64,000 bases of DNA, taken from NCBI RefSeq assembly GCF_964204865.1, contig NC_135250.1, positions 22,311,395 to 22,375,394 on the forward strand, in the 5' to 3' direction. Below are positions 24,704 through 38,244 of this stretch, piece after piece (the first letter of the stretch is position 1; each line of letters opens with the position of its first letter). A program made the position numbers and the translations under genes. The notes below the pieces were generated by a model. The model did no database searches. It was not told the DNA's origin and worked only from the letters and a program-made list of their open reading frames with translations. The stretch comes from Styela clava (taxonomy: Eukaryota; Chordata; Ascidiacea; Stolidobranchia; Styelidae).

Positions 24704-27700
24704 TCATTCATTTATGTTCCAATCTTGTTTTATCATGTCCGATGCCTTCCGTCCAATCATGTAACACGGAGCTTGGGTGTTAGATGACGTCACATGGGGC
24801 ATGACTGATGCATCGGCGACTCTTAGACCCTCAACATGCCGGACCCTTCACAACAAAATAAAGAGGTAAATAATGCGGACCGCTCCAACAAAAATACTAA
24901 ACCATGTAGTAAATAAGGACTCTGTGTTTATTGAATCGACATAAAATTGTATAGAGACATACACAAGTTCAGTTATGATAACTTTGTCATAGTTTGATTG
25001 TAAATAACCGATATATATCAAAAATAAATGATTGACCTACCTAAGTCTTTCGTCAACAACTGCCATTTCATCGTCTTCTTGTCCTATTTTAGCAGTACAA
25101 CATGCGTGTGCTGCATATCCAAAACTTTCAACGTAACATCGATAAAATTCATCGGGCCTTGAAAATAAATTTTTGTTAGGGTAGTGGTTTAGTGTCAGTA
25201 GATTTATTAATTGTTTGAAACATGGCACATGAATAACTAATTGTTAAATTCAGTTTTTCATTCATTCAGTAGTTATTTTATAAAGAAAGCATGATGAACT
25301 TGGATTCAATATTTACTTGCAGTTTGCTGTCACGCTAATATATTGTTCATCCATCCAATGCAAAACCAAGACGGTTTTTACTTTTTACTGAATCGTCTTC
25401 TATAAAATTTTGCCATGCTTTACTCGCTGTTGCATAGATGTAAGTGGATGGATACTTCACAAAACCCTAAAAATTTTCAACAGCAGCAGGCGCAGATATT
25501 ACGTGGGAGAAATATTACCTGGGAGGGTTAGTGTAGAGCGATCCATTGCATACTTCAGGTGTTATCATCCTAAATCCAATTTCTTTCATTGTTTTTGTCA
25601 TTTCGAACTCTTCAAGCTTTCTAAATCCTAAAAAAAGGATTTGATAAAAACTACGTTGAAACACCAGAAAGGCAAGATTTTATGCGTTTATTGCATGTAT
25701 GCAAGAGATCCTAACTACTTCATTTCTTGTTTCGCGCAATTTTGACTTGCAGGAAAATTTGCTCGTGATTGAGCGTGCCAAATTGTTGTTGCCAGACCCG
25801 AAAAATTCTTTTTATACTATACCATTGCAAAATTTTTGGTGCTTATTTTAAGAGCGGTTTCGCGGGTTGGGTTTCCTCCTTTTTTTTTTTTTATCTGTGT
25901 TGAGCCTGTGATTAAATTGATTACTGCAATTAAATTAAAACTCCTACGAAAACGAAATGATTGAGTTCTTAATTCATACATAAATTTCCGAAACAAAACT
26001 AAAAAATAACCAATGGCATGCAAAAAACATAATATGATGGAATGTTCACAACCATGCCTGAAAATATCTGAATGAATGACAAAAGTGTTTGAGCGGCTGC
26101 TAAAACATCTATTGTTATGTCACTTTTTGTATCTTTCTGATTAGCCAATGTTACGGCAGTCAATGATCAGGGTTAAATATTCATTGTTTTTCTTGTTAGT
26201 ATTGTACTTCTCTTTGTCGTAGTGAAAACATCGATTTTCTCATTACCTACTAAACTAATTACTTTGAAATTTTCAGTGGTGAAAGAATTACTTTCATTTA
26301 TTTCAAATATCTCTTTGGGCTCTATGTGATTTGTTATTCAACTCGAAATTTTATGTGGTGATTTCTTGAAAATTGATGAAATTATTTGTATCGGTTGTGA
26401 GACCTCTCTCGTGCTACTCTTAGCGGAAGTAGGAAGTTTTTCGACCGTAAAGTACAATGGACTAGGTAAGGTATTGCGTAGAGTAAGGCAGACTACTGCA
26501 GACTTTGGCTTCGTGGCCATTTAATTGAGCATCGTTCTCTTTGTCTTTTCTTTTTGGGAGATTTGGGAGATGTGACCACAAGGAACCAAGCTTGTCCAGT
26601 AATCCAAGTGTCAATTATGGTTTTTGCATTTGGAAATTAAAATACAGACATGCGAGTATTCATGCCATTTGTCAAATGGGCGTTTTATAATAGAGAGAGA
26701 GATTTACTTTTCGTCAATCAGAAATATGAGCATTGCAACAATTAAAAGATATACCACAACATACGCAAAGTTTTTCAGTATAGACTGGGGGATGCGATAC
26801 GGCCTAATACATTTAGAGCCTCAACCTTAATTAATCCGACACAGCAAGTTGGGGAACAGTATTTCACGCCATTGCCATCTACTGGGTAGTACGTACAGTA
26901 TAAATATTATATTTGAAGAATAGTTTCATTATTTCAAATAGATAGATATATGAATGTATTGGTCTCGGATTAGATTTACCTTCTATGTGCATCTTTATAT
27001 CATCTTCTTCCGACAGATAATTTGGATCAATAATAGGCTGATCAAAAGGATTCGTCGACTTTAATCGAATTTCACCTTTTGATTTGGGATGCTGAACTCC
27101 TATTATCGAATAGGTATAAAACGTATGCTAAAAATAAAAGCAGTTGCAATATAAGATAAAATGTTATGGTTGAACGGTGGTACTTCATACTCCGTGGAAG
27201 CACATATATATTCCTGAAATGCCAGATTCCTCCCTTTCTTCATGTTCGTAGTACAATCTTGATATAAGTCCTTTACTGTACAAATTTCAGATTTTGTCAA
27301 GATCTCTCGTTTTATTGAATCAAATACAGTACATGAAGATCAATAATGAGTCATAAAACTAAAAGCAGGTTTGTACCATTTGCATCTAATAACGTCAACA
27401 TTATGAATTTATAAACTTGATATTGGACTTTAAAATATTGTATTTGGCTGATTTCAATTTTTTTTAATAAAGACAGAAAGAGCAGTTCAAAGCATTGAAA
27501 TTGAGAAATTGAAATCTGAAAAGCTCTCATATATAATAATGAATTTCTTACGTTTTCTTTAAACTTGAAAACCAAAGATAATTTTCCTGAGGCGAAAAGT
27601 ACTTGAATACTAGGAAATGGCCGTTTTCTTAAAAAAAGGTATGTTTATTTTGCATATCAAAAGTTTTTATTTGTTTAATTTTGACAGATTGGCCCAAACG

Positions 27701-30700
27701 AAGCTCAACAAAAAACGCATCCATGTTTTAGCCCCTCGCACAATAAACACATAAAAGTATTTTTTGTAAGTTATCGTATCCGCCATAGTTTATACATTGT
27801 GAATTGTTATGTTCGTTAATTAATTTGAGTTTTTTGATCGGAAAACTTAGTAATGTATTAGGAAAGGGTTTCAAAATTTTGTATCTTGAATGCAAAATTA
27901 TTCTGAGTTCTCTTATTAAAAAGTTATTCATGATCCAAATTATTATAGGCCTATTGGCTAGTTTAAATTTTTTCAGCAACACAAATGATGCGCAAAATAT
28001 ATAGAAATGGTAGCAATATTTGAATACATTTACAAAGCACATAGTTTCTAAAAAATTCTTTTCAAGTTGCTTTGTAAAATATTTTGCTACAATTTGCTTA
28101 CTTGCTGCTTAGAGTTACGTTAGTTCCAAAATACTTAGTCTTATGATGAAGCACGATACTGCCACCCACGACTGCTGAGTTGTGTCCGGTACCGTTCATG
28201 ACGTATTCCGTGATAGATTCCGGTGTCTAAACATTGGTCTCAATTTAATTTGCGATATGTGACATTGCTCCTCTCCCACAGATATCTAAACTGTAGTTAT
28301 CAATTCCACAATATCTGCGAAATACTGCTTAACTTACCATATCTGTTGCAATCCGGCTGTCGTTTGTAGCGTGATAGACGAAGTGCCCAAAATGATCCTG
28401 AAAATTAGCTCCCACGCCTGGCAAATCCCTCACAACTTCTATCTGGAAGGCAAAAACACTGCAGTCTGACATTGAAATTTGTGTCATGGTTTACGATTTT
28501 AAGGTATGTTTTACCAAAGTCTTGTGTTTACTTTTTAAAAAAATAGTCAAATATTCGTAGTGAAATATTTGTAGATATTTCAGAGCTTAAGAATCTTTCG
28601 ATAAATAAGCTATTGACACAACACGAATCTCCCACATGATTCTTTTACACAGATATAAAAGATCAAGGTATCAGCGCTATTCTAAAAACAGCTTGAAGCT
28701 TAGAAAAATAAGTCAATAAAAACAATTAATTTTATGATAAACGCAAGCTGTCTCGGAGCGACCAAAATCTTTTGTTTCCATCTCCCATCTGAGCAAGCAT
28801 TTGTTTCATATATAAGTAAAAGTTTTTCGCTCAATTTTTTGAACAATTTTTCACGGATATTTAAAACTATAGATAAAACATATATTACATTTTAATTCTT
28901 TTTCCGCAAATGTTATGAAAGTAAGAGTCTACCTCCATCTCTTCAAGATGATTTTTCGGGCCGATCCCCGACAACATCAATATTTGTGGAGTTCTCAGTG
29001 CACCAGCTGATAAAATTATTTCCTTTCTGGCTCTAACGTTGCTTATTTTTTCATTTTTTATGAAACTTACGCCTGTAGCTTTTTGTTTACCGCTTTTTTC
29101 CAGTAACAAAGTGAATCTTGCTTACAAGTGCATTTGTTACAATGTGCAAACTTCTTTGTCTATAAGAAATATATTCGGATTTTATACTCTGTGCCAATAA
29201 TTTGCAAAATAAACACAAGCTTCAAGTATTTAGTCCAAATCAATTTGCATTCGAATATTTAAGAATTAAAATAATTAGATACCTAAAAAATACAAGTTTG
29301 TATCGAAATTGTGCGAGCTTTTTACGATCTTACAATAAAGCTGCTTTCTGAAAACTTAAAAATTGTATTCAGTCGTTACGGAATTTCAAATTGCGTTGGG
29401 TAAAATAAACTACCTGAGTGAAATGAAATATTGGATACGTAAGGTTTTTGAAAGTAACTCAATGTGTTGTAACTCGATGTATATTTTTTATACGATCTAC
29501 ACGTTTTACCGTTCTTTATATCCCGATCGCAAAAACGCGTCTGAGGACGATTGTCTTAGTCCCTTGTATATCTGGTGCAAATAAGTGAAGATATACCATC
29601 AATTTCATCAACATAGTCAACTTCCTTTATACCTTTGTATATGAAAAAACGTAAATACATTTCCGAATTTTCCAACTTTATACATATTATTTAAAGATTA
29701 AATCCTAATTAGATACAGCTGCTCATCTGTCTGTTTCATTTTTTTAATACGTCCTCACCGATTTCTTTTGCCGCCGTCTTCAATTTTGCAGTAAAGAGAT
29801 TTTCGTATGAAATGCTGATATTTAGTAAACCTCCTCTTCCGACTTTTTCTGATATTTTGTCATCGACGGCGTTTTCATTTTTTCTAAAAATAGGCTCGAC
29901 ATCTTTCCAACTCCATCCCTTTGCTCCATGATCTTCCCAAGAATCATAATCATGTGAACTTCCTCTCAAGTAACCCATGGCATTAATTGATGTTGATCCA
30001 CCGAGAATTTTTCCTCCGCCATATTTTGCATTCTAACAAAAGACATACACTTCAGACATACATTTTAGTTATAAGCGCGTTTCAACTTACTACGTTTTGG
30101 ATGCCGAACTGGAAATATTGATATTACGGTACTTTCAAAAACCTGCGGAATCCTATCCCGGTGCGAAGTGTAAAACACATAAAAAGAAGCAATTAAAGGA
30201 GGTAGTTGTTATTTTGCCTCTTTTTTGCATACGAACTTTCAGTGTGCCGGCAGGTGTGTGCACATCATATACCTCGGAATTACTCCGCAGTGGAAGCTTA
30301 CACAGAGCCTTGTTATGATTGGAAGGTTAAAAACAAAATGTATCTATCTTGATTACCTTTCCTATTTCAAGCAACGAATATTTTTGTTTGGCCATGTCGT
30401 AGTTCCAATTATAAGGAGATTGTTGCAACATGCCATATGTCATCGCACTGGGAACTAAAGGATTGTTGTAATCTGAGTCACCCGCTTCCAATATCAACAC
30501 TCTGAACACAATAAAAATTGTTGATGAATGGAAAGTTATCTAGAACAACACTCATGAATTCCGTTTTACTCCGTATTCATATTAGATTCTGTAGTAGAGC
30601 AAGTTAAAAAAATTGGAACAAGATATCATGGTACATATAGTATATACCAGGGTGGTCCAAACCCAGGCCCGCGGGCCACTTGTGGCCCGCAGCTTCATTT

Positions 30701-32155
30701 CTGTGGCCCGCGTCGCATTTGCAGAGTAATCATTATTGTGTTGTTTCGTCATAAAATTAACCAGAAAAATCTTATGACATCTTGTTACAGCAATAATGTC
30801 ACTGAAATTGACTAGTGTTATGGCTAGCTGAGGCAACTGACGAAGTTGAATGATGGGCTTGGCAGTCTAAATTGTTATCTGGCTTCATATCGTTTTGGTC
30901 AGGAATATATGCTAACAATTTTGGCATCATAGAAAACTTAAAATCGAATGCGGATTCTATAGGCCTAGGTTGGCGCTATGCCTGATAACTAAATATTAAT
31001 GTTATGGCCGAACAATATTAGGCCATAACATTATGGTCTTACAACTCATGCCTGGTGTTTTTTTCAACCAGCCTAAATAGTATTACAAAAAATGTTGTTT
31101 ATATATCTGAAAGTTTATCAATTACCATTTTGTACCTCACATTGTGTAATCAATCAATCTGTAGTTATAAATATATAAGTTATTTTGTAAACATGAGTTT
31201 GAGAATGAAATCTGACGAATTCAAACAAATTTTTAACTGGATGTGGGAGGAAAAATACCACAATTCTTTCTTGATATGTCTGCAAGTTGTGTCGGTGAAA
31301 AAAACAATTTAATTTTAAACGGCATTCTGAAATCTTGTGAGCAATGAGGATTTTCCAAAGTTAAGATTTTGCATTGAAAATCTATCGATGTTCGAAAGCA
31401 CGTACATATGCGAAAGCATTTTTTTCCGTAATGAAGAGTTTGAAATCATGCAATAAAAGTAGAAGACTTTTGCAGGTTTTAGTTAATTTTTGTGGTGGTT
31501 TTGCATGGGTTTTGCATAACCGAACTCACATATTTAAAAAAATATATAAATGAGGCAAAATTTTGCGAGTATGCAGAACATACCGTTTTCATTTCACTCG
31601 TTTATTATTACATCTATATTCATAAATTGTTAGGAAATGTTGGATGCAAAAGCTCATTGAAAATATGCAATAAGTTGAGTAAAAAATGGTTGTTTCTTGA
31701 AATATTTTCTCCACAGTAATGAAACATTTAAGTTTCTTTCAATTCTCAATCATAATACAATGCTTACGTCATCCCAGTTTTGTCTGAGAGTCCTCTCGCA
31801 ACCACAGCTCCAGATGCACCTGCCCCAACTACAAAAAAGGAAGAAAATTTATTGGTTTCCAAGATGACTGAGTTATGCATATTGTACTGTGTCTCTATAA
31901 AAAATTTTGCAACTGACAAAGAGTTATTGAAGTCGTATACACGAATACTTGAGTAATGATAATAATAATAATCCTCAAGCCCCACCATATATTACTCTCG
32001 TACCTGAACAAACGCTTTTTGTGCTTCAGATAAATCAATGATCACTCACCAACAATAAAATCGTATTCTTCCGATACATCGTTCGTTATCATCGGGTCGT
32101 ACGACTTCCGTGCTAGTAGAGTCAATAGCAGAGCGACTAATGTTGACTTGATCAT
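24704..32155 (-). pseudogene. GMC oxidoreductase, unit 2: frameshifts in exons 5 and 6
   Basis: Exons (minus order): 32155-32050, 31828-31768, 30501-30357, 30032-29759, 29620-29510, 29159-28933, 28442-28338, 28226-28102, 27627-27552, 27127-26980, 25627-25519, 25157-25041, 24845-24704 (TGA). Exon 5 has a 2-base AT insertion at about 29567-29571, giving an early TAA a few codons on. Exon 6 has one extra T in the run at 29094-29099. Although the two shifts add up to three, a stop lies between them. Exons 1-11 match unit 1; exons 12-13 (with GYAAHACC) match unit 3, so this copy is a recombinant. Exon 11 lacks the unit-1 lesion. Intron 2 keeps a truncated hAT element. Confidence 0.85.
30658..31510. 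mobile_element. 3'-truncated hAT-like element in GMC 2 intron 2
   Basis: Same insertion as 13797-14791: the left end CAGGGTGGTCCAAACCC follows GTATATAC. The right end is missing because about 257 bases corresponding to 14651-14907 of unit 1 are deleted. Shared insertion plus later deletion orders the events: insertion, block duplication, deletion. Confidence 0.7.
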
Positions 32156-33125
32156 TTTCAATAATTTGCCTAATTTTGCATAACTTTAGCGAAAAAAATT
32201 AAACAAAATATTTTTACACGTTTATGATACAACTGTCAGTATCACAAATAGAGAAACGAAATTGGGCATTTTGGTGATTATGCCAATAATGTTAATCATT
32301 CTATCATCTGTTTATCCCAATAAATTCGAAAATGAAATACATATCCAACATTTAATGATGCCAGACTTATAATGCGAGGATGATGTAGGAAGAATGTAGA
32401 CAAGTATAGTGATTCTAGAGTCTTGCTGCACTTCTACCGTTCTAGCATTTAATTTATGCGCGCCTGGACTTCATCGCTAGCATGCCTTTTCTAACTTTTG
32501 TCGAGCATCGTCATGCACTCCTGATCAAATAATACACACACATATTGCATTGCGCTACAACCTGTTATTTAGCGCTTAATTATATGCCTCGGGGTTTGAT
32601 GCCTCTAAAACATCTCATCGAATAAGAATGGAATGAAAACACGTGACACTAAAGTTGCAAGTTACAAATTTCGTCATAGTCAAACCAATTATTTTAAGCT
32701 ACGGCAGTTCACCTCCTAGCATCGTTACCGGTACCCTGTGTAGTCGAGTTGTCTATGAGATTTGTCCGTTTAATCGAGTTGTCCGTGTGGTGTAGCCGAG
32801 TTTTTCGGATTCCGATATGACTACTGGTAAGTTACGGCGTATGATTTTCGAAGAATGGATGATAAAGTATTTAGTTTTGCATTCCGTGTCCACATATTTG
32901 AGCATAGCTCTCTTGTATTCATATACATTCATTATATGCACCCAATTTCCTGTACCTTCCCAGTCTTTAGCAGAGCCTGTGCAAATGATACAATAAGTTT
33001 TTGCCTTGAAAATATACGAACAAATTTGGAATCACCGCGAAATAATAATCTTTGTTGCGTCAAAATGATTTGTATTGTATGTTAATTTAATGATATTATT
33101 TTGAAGCAAGTAGAAACAAGCGATC
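32156..33125. promoter_or_regulatory. Shortened divergent region, GMC 2 / scramblase 2
   Basis: Corresponds to 15552-17699 of unit 1 but lacks 1.18 kb; the join is at CAATTATTTT|AAGCTACGGC near 32695. Much of what could be promoter DNA for both neighbours is gone, which fits with both neighbours being broken. Confidence 0.45.
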
Positions 33126-34537
33126 ATGGATGTCAGTTAGGTCTCGTCTCACGAAACTACAGTTGGTGAACTCCAAGAGTTCTTCGTTGTTCAAGAGTAT
33201 GACAATGCTGGTGGCTGCAAGAGAGGTTTTTATCAGATATTGAATAGATATAACCGACATCACTATTCTGTTACGAGAGAGATTGATTCTGGCAAAACTC
33301 CAATCGTGATTCACCTGATAGATAACAAGAATAACAATGTATTGAGAATGGAACCGAGGCTTAGGTAATTGAAAAAAAGGATTTAGTAAATAAATTAAAC
33401 AATTTTAAAGTGAATAGTTTTACTAGGCATGACATATGCAAAACATGTCTTTAATCATTTTCACCTAATTCAGTTTTTCACTTTTAATCCAGATTTACCG
33501 GTATTCCGGAGTACCATGTGATTCAGAAATCAAATCGATTTTTCTAGTCGATCTGAATTCTCGAATACTTATTAATTAGTCATATTATATTTGTTTATTA
33601 TCACTGATCCTTATAGCAATATACATACGACATTGAACAATGGAATATTACTGCTGGACACGAAATGGGCAGACAGATCGTTTTGATATTATGGTGCTTC
33701 AAAATTGCGCACCTAGTGGTTCCGCGTTCGCTACTGTCTAATCATCTATGGTCACTCGAAGTGGAGACGCCTACGATTCCGTACCACAACTATATATATA
33801 TATTTCCACTTCAGTGTTCCGTACCGGTACTGTAAAAGATCAGATATCCGTACTACTTCGTTTTGACTTTCGGGCCCAAATATTTGGGCATTGCACTCTT
33901 GTATTATATCGAATTAAACTTCAAAATGAGAAACGCCAAACCTCCATTTTTTTAATCATCAATGTTGACAAAGTAATTCTTACCTAACTGAAAACTCACT
34001 CTTTTGTGAGTTTGATATTTGACTGAAAATCCCCCTTTTTCCTATTTTTAATGAACTTTCTTATTTTTTTCCTATTTCAATGAACTTTATTTTTCCTTCT
34101 CGTAAACTTACGTATTAAATTATATGTGCAATAGGCCGTGCCATGCATTTTGTTGTTGCTTGAAAGACTGCAGTCACAGTATGGAAGTTTCTGCTAACGG
34201 TGAGCTACTTGGAGTGATTCGTCATGGGGTGAACTGCTTCCTGCCAAAGCTATCTGTTGAAAAGTTCGGACAAACACTCTTTGTTATCAAGGAACCTGGT
34301 TGTCCGTGCTGTTGGATATGCAAGTGCGATGAATTAGTGTTCAACGTCTTTCTTTCGGATAATCCTCAACCTGTAGCATGTATTGTAAAACTGTTTGACA
34401 CATGCATGTCAGAGATACCTATGTTCAAAGTGATGTTTCATAAACAAGATCTAGATTTGATTTCTAAATTTCTCATCTTTTCTGCTACATTTCTAATAAC
34501 TATTTTGTTTTTTGAAACAGTTGATACGGGAATATAA
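33126..34537 (+). pseudogene. Scramblase, unit 2: stop at codon 5
   Basis: Exons 33126-33364 and 34135-34537 have the same splice sites as scramblase 1, and exon 2 encodes the same residues. Codon 5 reads TAG (33138-33140) where unit 1 has TCG. The next in-frame ATG is near the end of exon 1 (in LRMEP), which would remove the first barrel strands, so a working protein is unlikely. The upstream region has also lost about 1.18 kb. The lesion seems recent, given the otherwise near-perfect identity to unit 1. Confidence 0.85.
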
Positions 34538-34741
34538 CCTCTTTCATGACCATGCAGTATCACGTGCTGAAAGAGCAAAGGGTAAGGGTAGCAATGTATG
34601 CAAATTTGTATCGAGAGTTTTCTGAAAAGCTGGCTCAGTTGAATATAATGTACTTATGCGCAACTCATCTAATAGTTCGTTGACTGGCAATTAAAATTTT
34701 CAATTCATTTCTAACTCGAACTAGATAATTACTATTTTTTT

Positions 34742-35173
34742 CATATTTTAAAACGTTATGGAGGTGTTTTTCTCGAATTTCACATTTTTGCATCAGTGGC
34801 GACGACTTTCTACAAAACCTCCTTATATTAACATAAGTTAAACAAAAGCAAAGAAAACAGACCAGAAATTTGGTGGTAGAACAATAATTAGATTTTAGCA
34901 AAATGTTACATTCATTAAAAACGGTTTTCATTTTTTAGTTAAGATTCTAAAACAAAGAGTTCATATTTTAAAACGTTATGGAGGTGTTTTTCTCGAATTT
35001 CACATTTTTGCATCAGTGGCGACGACTTTCTACAAAACCTCCTTATATTAACATAAGTTAAACAAAAGCAAAGAAAACAGACCAGAAATTTGGTGGTAGA
35101 ACAATAATTAGATTTTAGCAAAATGTTACATTCATTAAAAAAGGTTTTCATTTCTTAGTTAAGATTCTAAAAC
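34742..35173. repeat. 220-bp direct tandem duplication, second block
   Basis: Copies start at 34742 and 34962, identical in layout to 19332-19763. It confirms that the pair already existed when the 14-16 kb block was duplicated. Confidence 0.85.
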
Positions 35174-35476
35174 TCAAGAGTCGTTATTTTGTTTGATCCA
35201 ATGAATAATAATTCCGTCAAAGAGTGAGATCGTAATCCCGAATCAATAGTTGGGTAGTTATATAGAGGAAATTATCGAATTTATCGAAAAAAGTGGGGAT
35301 CACTGTGTTAAGGCATCGATGCATTATATGGTTTTACCGTGTACCGTGTTTACCGTGACATTTTTTTGATATTGAGATTTATCAAATATATTTATTGTTC
35401 CAATGCTAGATTAAGCGATTTATTTGATATCAATTTCGGCAGTAATAGTTTAATATGCTTCATTAAGTATTCCAAT

Positions 35477-37488
35477 ATGGCAAAGTTCGTGATTGTGTTA
35501 GTATCCCTCACTTCAGTGGGAATGTTCGATTCTTGTGACAAACCCAATGTTTTCGAGTTTTCTACTGTTCTCGTCTCTGACAAACAAAATCTTGCAATAC
35601 GGCAACATGTCAAGGAAGGCCAGGCAAGAGGGGCCCAGTTGGCTCTCAAGGAAACAAAGGTGTAAAAGTTGACACTGGCGCAACAGGGACATCGGTATCA
35701 CTTGAAGCAAGAGTAAAACAATTAGAAGGTAAAAGTCATATTTATCTTGAAGTACTTTTAAATTAAGAAATTTGTTATAACTTTATTTCTATGCAGCTGT
35801 GTTTAGTAAAAGAATTTACCAAATTTTTAATATTTATTGAAATATTACCAAACTGCATTTGTTAGACACCTATTAAAATTGTATTATCTGAATTGCCATG
35901 TGTAGAAGTGGTATATTCAGAAAAAACAGAACAACCCATTTTTTTTCTGATTGTTGTAAATAAACGTTATTAAAAATAATTAACTCGAATTAGTCTTTTT
36001 TATTGCACCTATATGCTCTGTTTTACAGATACAATTATCATGATGAAGAAAGTAATCACACCGAATCGGAAACGTAAGAATTTATATATTTATTCTAGCT
36101 ATTTTAAGGGTACTTATACTATATTATTAAAAACGACTATACTAAGTCGTGAGCAAAATGTGATAGACAAAGATGGCTGCCGGCATTTACAAATTGGTTT
36201 AATGATAGGCATAAAAATTGATGTCAATATTTTGAATAGAATATCTTCTATAAATATGTTTTTGCGATGACCACTTACTTACAAGTTCCAAAAACATCTC
36301 TAATCAGAAAATCTGAATTTTCTTTAAAATTTCTAAAAAAGCAAATTCGTCAAAGCATTTCTTTCAAAATCAAAATTTTCGAGATGCAAAATTTGTTGAA
36401 ATGCAAAAATGTTTGAAAATGAAAACTGAAATAAATCACATCAAATTACTGACAATCGTAGTATTAATAAAAATTCCGAAATGGTCTGATGATCGCGTAA
36501 TATATCAAATATTTCTCAAAGTCGAATTTTGCGCAATGGGCATGAAGTCAAGAGACATTGCGGATGCAGATATTTCAACTTCTTCCGATTGGGAAAGTTT
36601 TCATCATGGACAATATGGAAGATTAAATGAACAGCCTGCATCAAACCCAACTTCTTATGGAGCATGGATTTCTCGAAAACGTGAGTTTTAAATTTTTCAA
36701 TAAGTGAGTAAAATGCGATTATTATCCTGTCTTGATATCGCCAGAATATGCAGTCCATGGGTATCGATGCAGTGTTTTTATGATAGAAGAGATCAATGCT
36801 TAAATATATAGGACACAAAAACCAAAATGAAGTAGCCTAGTACGGGTATTAAATCTTTTACAGTACCGGCACCGTGTTTCGCGACTTCGACTGACCACCA
36901 GATCGCTACGATTTCCAACGCGGAACCGCCACAAACGCAATTTTTAATTTTGATGGCGTCATCACCCACAGGAATTTTGCAAATAAATAAAAGTAACTGC
37001 CTTCATGCGACAACAACAGTCTCTAACCACTGCAATGTCAGTGCAATTGGTCTAGCTAGTAGTTGAAGGGAAAAGCGATTTTTTTCACGAAACGAATACT
37101 AAAAACAACAACAACATAATAACAAAACGATATATAATACTTGAAATGTAAAAGAAAATCTCGCATCAATTTATACTAATTGTCGAATCATGTTTTTGTT
37201 TTTCGAACGCTGGGTTGAAAGTTATGATCAATGGGTGACTTCGTATAAAATCAAGTGTGGAAATTCTACAGACAGTCCAAACCATCATGGAAAATAATCA
37301 AGAGAAGGTAGGCACATTTTGTTGTAGGTTTGAACATCTAATTCTGTATTTAACGTTGTATTTAATATACTTTACCAGGTATTTCCGGGAAATATTGACC
37401 GAAATACTAAAGTCACAAATATATTTCCCAATCCAGTGCTTTGCCGCTACGTGCGACTCTATCCACAGCGTTGGCATGTGCATTTGAG
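35477..37488 (+). pseudogene. Collagen/discoidin gene, unit 3, broken
   Basis: Relic exons 35477-35728, 36029-36073, 36522-36680, part of exon 4 (37222-37307) and part of exon 5 (37379-37488). The same one-base loss in exon 1 as copy 2, and the same deletions in exons 4 and 5. The hAT element of copy 2 is absent here (empty site near 36753). The 45-base exon 2 and the exon-3 start of the F5/8C domain (CAMGMKSRDIADAD) are still open. Confidence 0.85.
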
Positions 37489-38244
37489 CAGTAAATTTTC
37501 GTTGTTAGAATTTTGTTATTCCAATACTCTATGGCCAACTTTTGATCTTATCTTGACTTGTTGTGATGTCATGGGTACTGCTAGATAACCACTAGACTGA
37601 AATGTCATAAACCCTTATACCGTAAAGAGAAAAACTTAAGTTTAACACAGCACAGTACGAGACAATCGCAGCGGAATCGAGAGAAATAGAGAACCATGCG
37701 GACAGGAAGAAGCCCAAGGCAATTATGAGAAAACAATTATGACGTCATAAACCCAAATCTAGTTACGGTTGACAACCGACGAATCGATGAGAATCAATGA
37801 AAATGTTTCATGAAACGCTAATTCTCCTAATAATTCTTATTAAAAATAAGATGGCACGCAAAGACGCTTGATTATAGACGCTTGCCATGAATGTTAACCA
37901 TTTAAACCAAGGGTCGACAATTACTTTTTAATCGCGACTCGGAAAGGAATTTCAAAATTTCGCGACCTAAACCTCCGTTGGTTACTGGATACAACAAAAT
38001 TCACTGGTTTATGTTTATTGAACTTCATAGAATAAACTATGATATAATTTATCATACAGCCAATCCATTTGAAAAAACAACTTTACTTTTTAACCAATCT
38101 ATATTGCTTCCATCCCTTCAAACGGCTTTTTACAACTATTACCATTTCGTGCGTTTTGTCATACTGAACTGAACAACAGAACCAACTGAATTATGCATCA
38201 TATTATTTATTTATCATACGTTTCCATTCATGAAAAAATGCATT
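37489..38244. other. Convergent intergenic region, unit 3
   Basis: Nearly identical to 23947-24703. No gene of its own; it carries the 3' flank of GMC 3 on the minus strand. Confidence 0.5.

Larger units (their letters stand above)
9080..25160. repeat. Recent tandem duplication, first block
   Basis: Runs from GMC intron 11 of unit 1 through scramblase 1 and discoidin copy 2 to exon 12 of GMC 2. It is nearly identical to 25161-38700: exons 1-11 of GMC 1 and 2, scramblase exon 2 and the 220-bp repeats differ at only scattered bases. Length differs because this block carries a hAT element (21370-23206) and about 1.18 kb (16092-17268) absent from the other. Confidence 0.8.
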
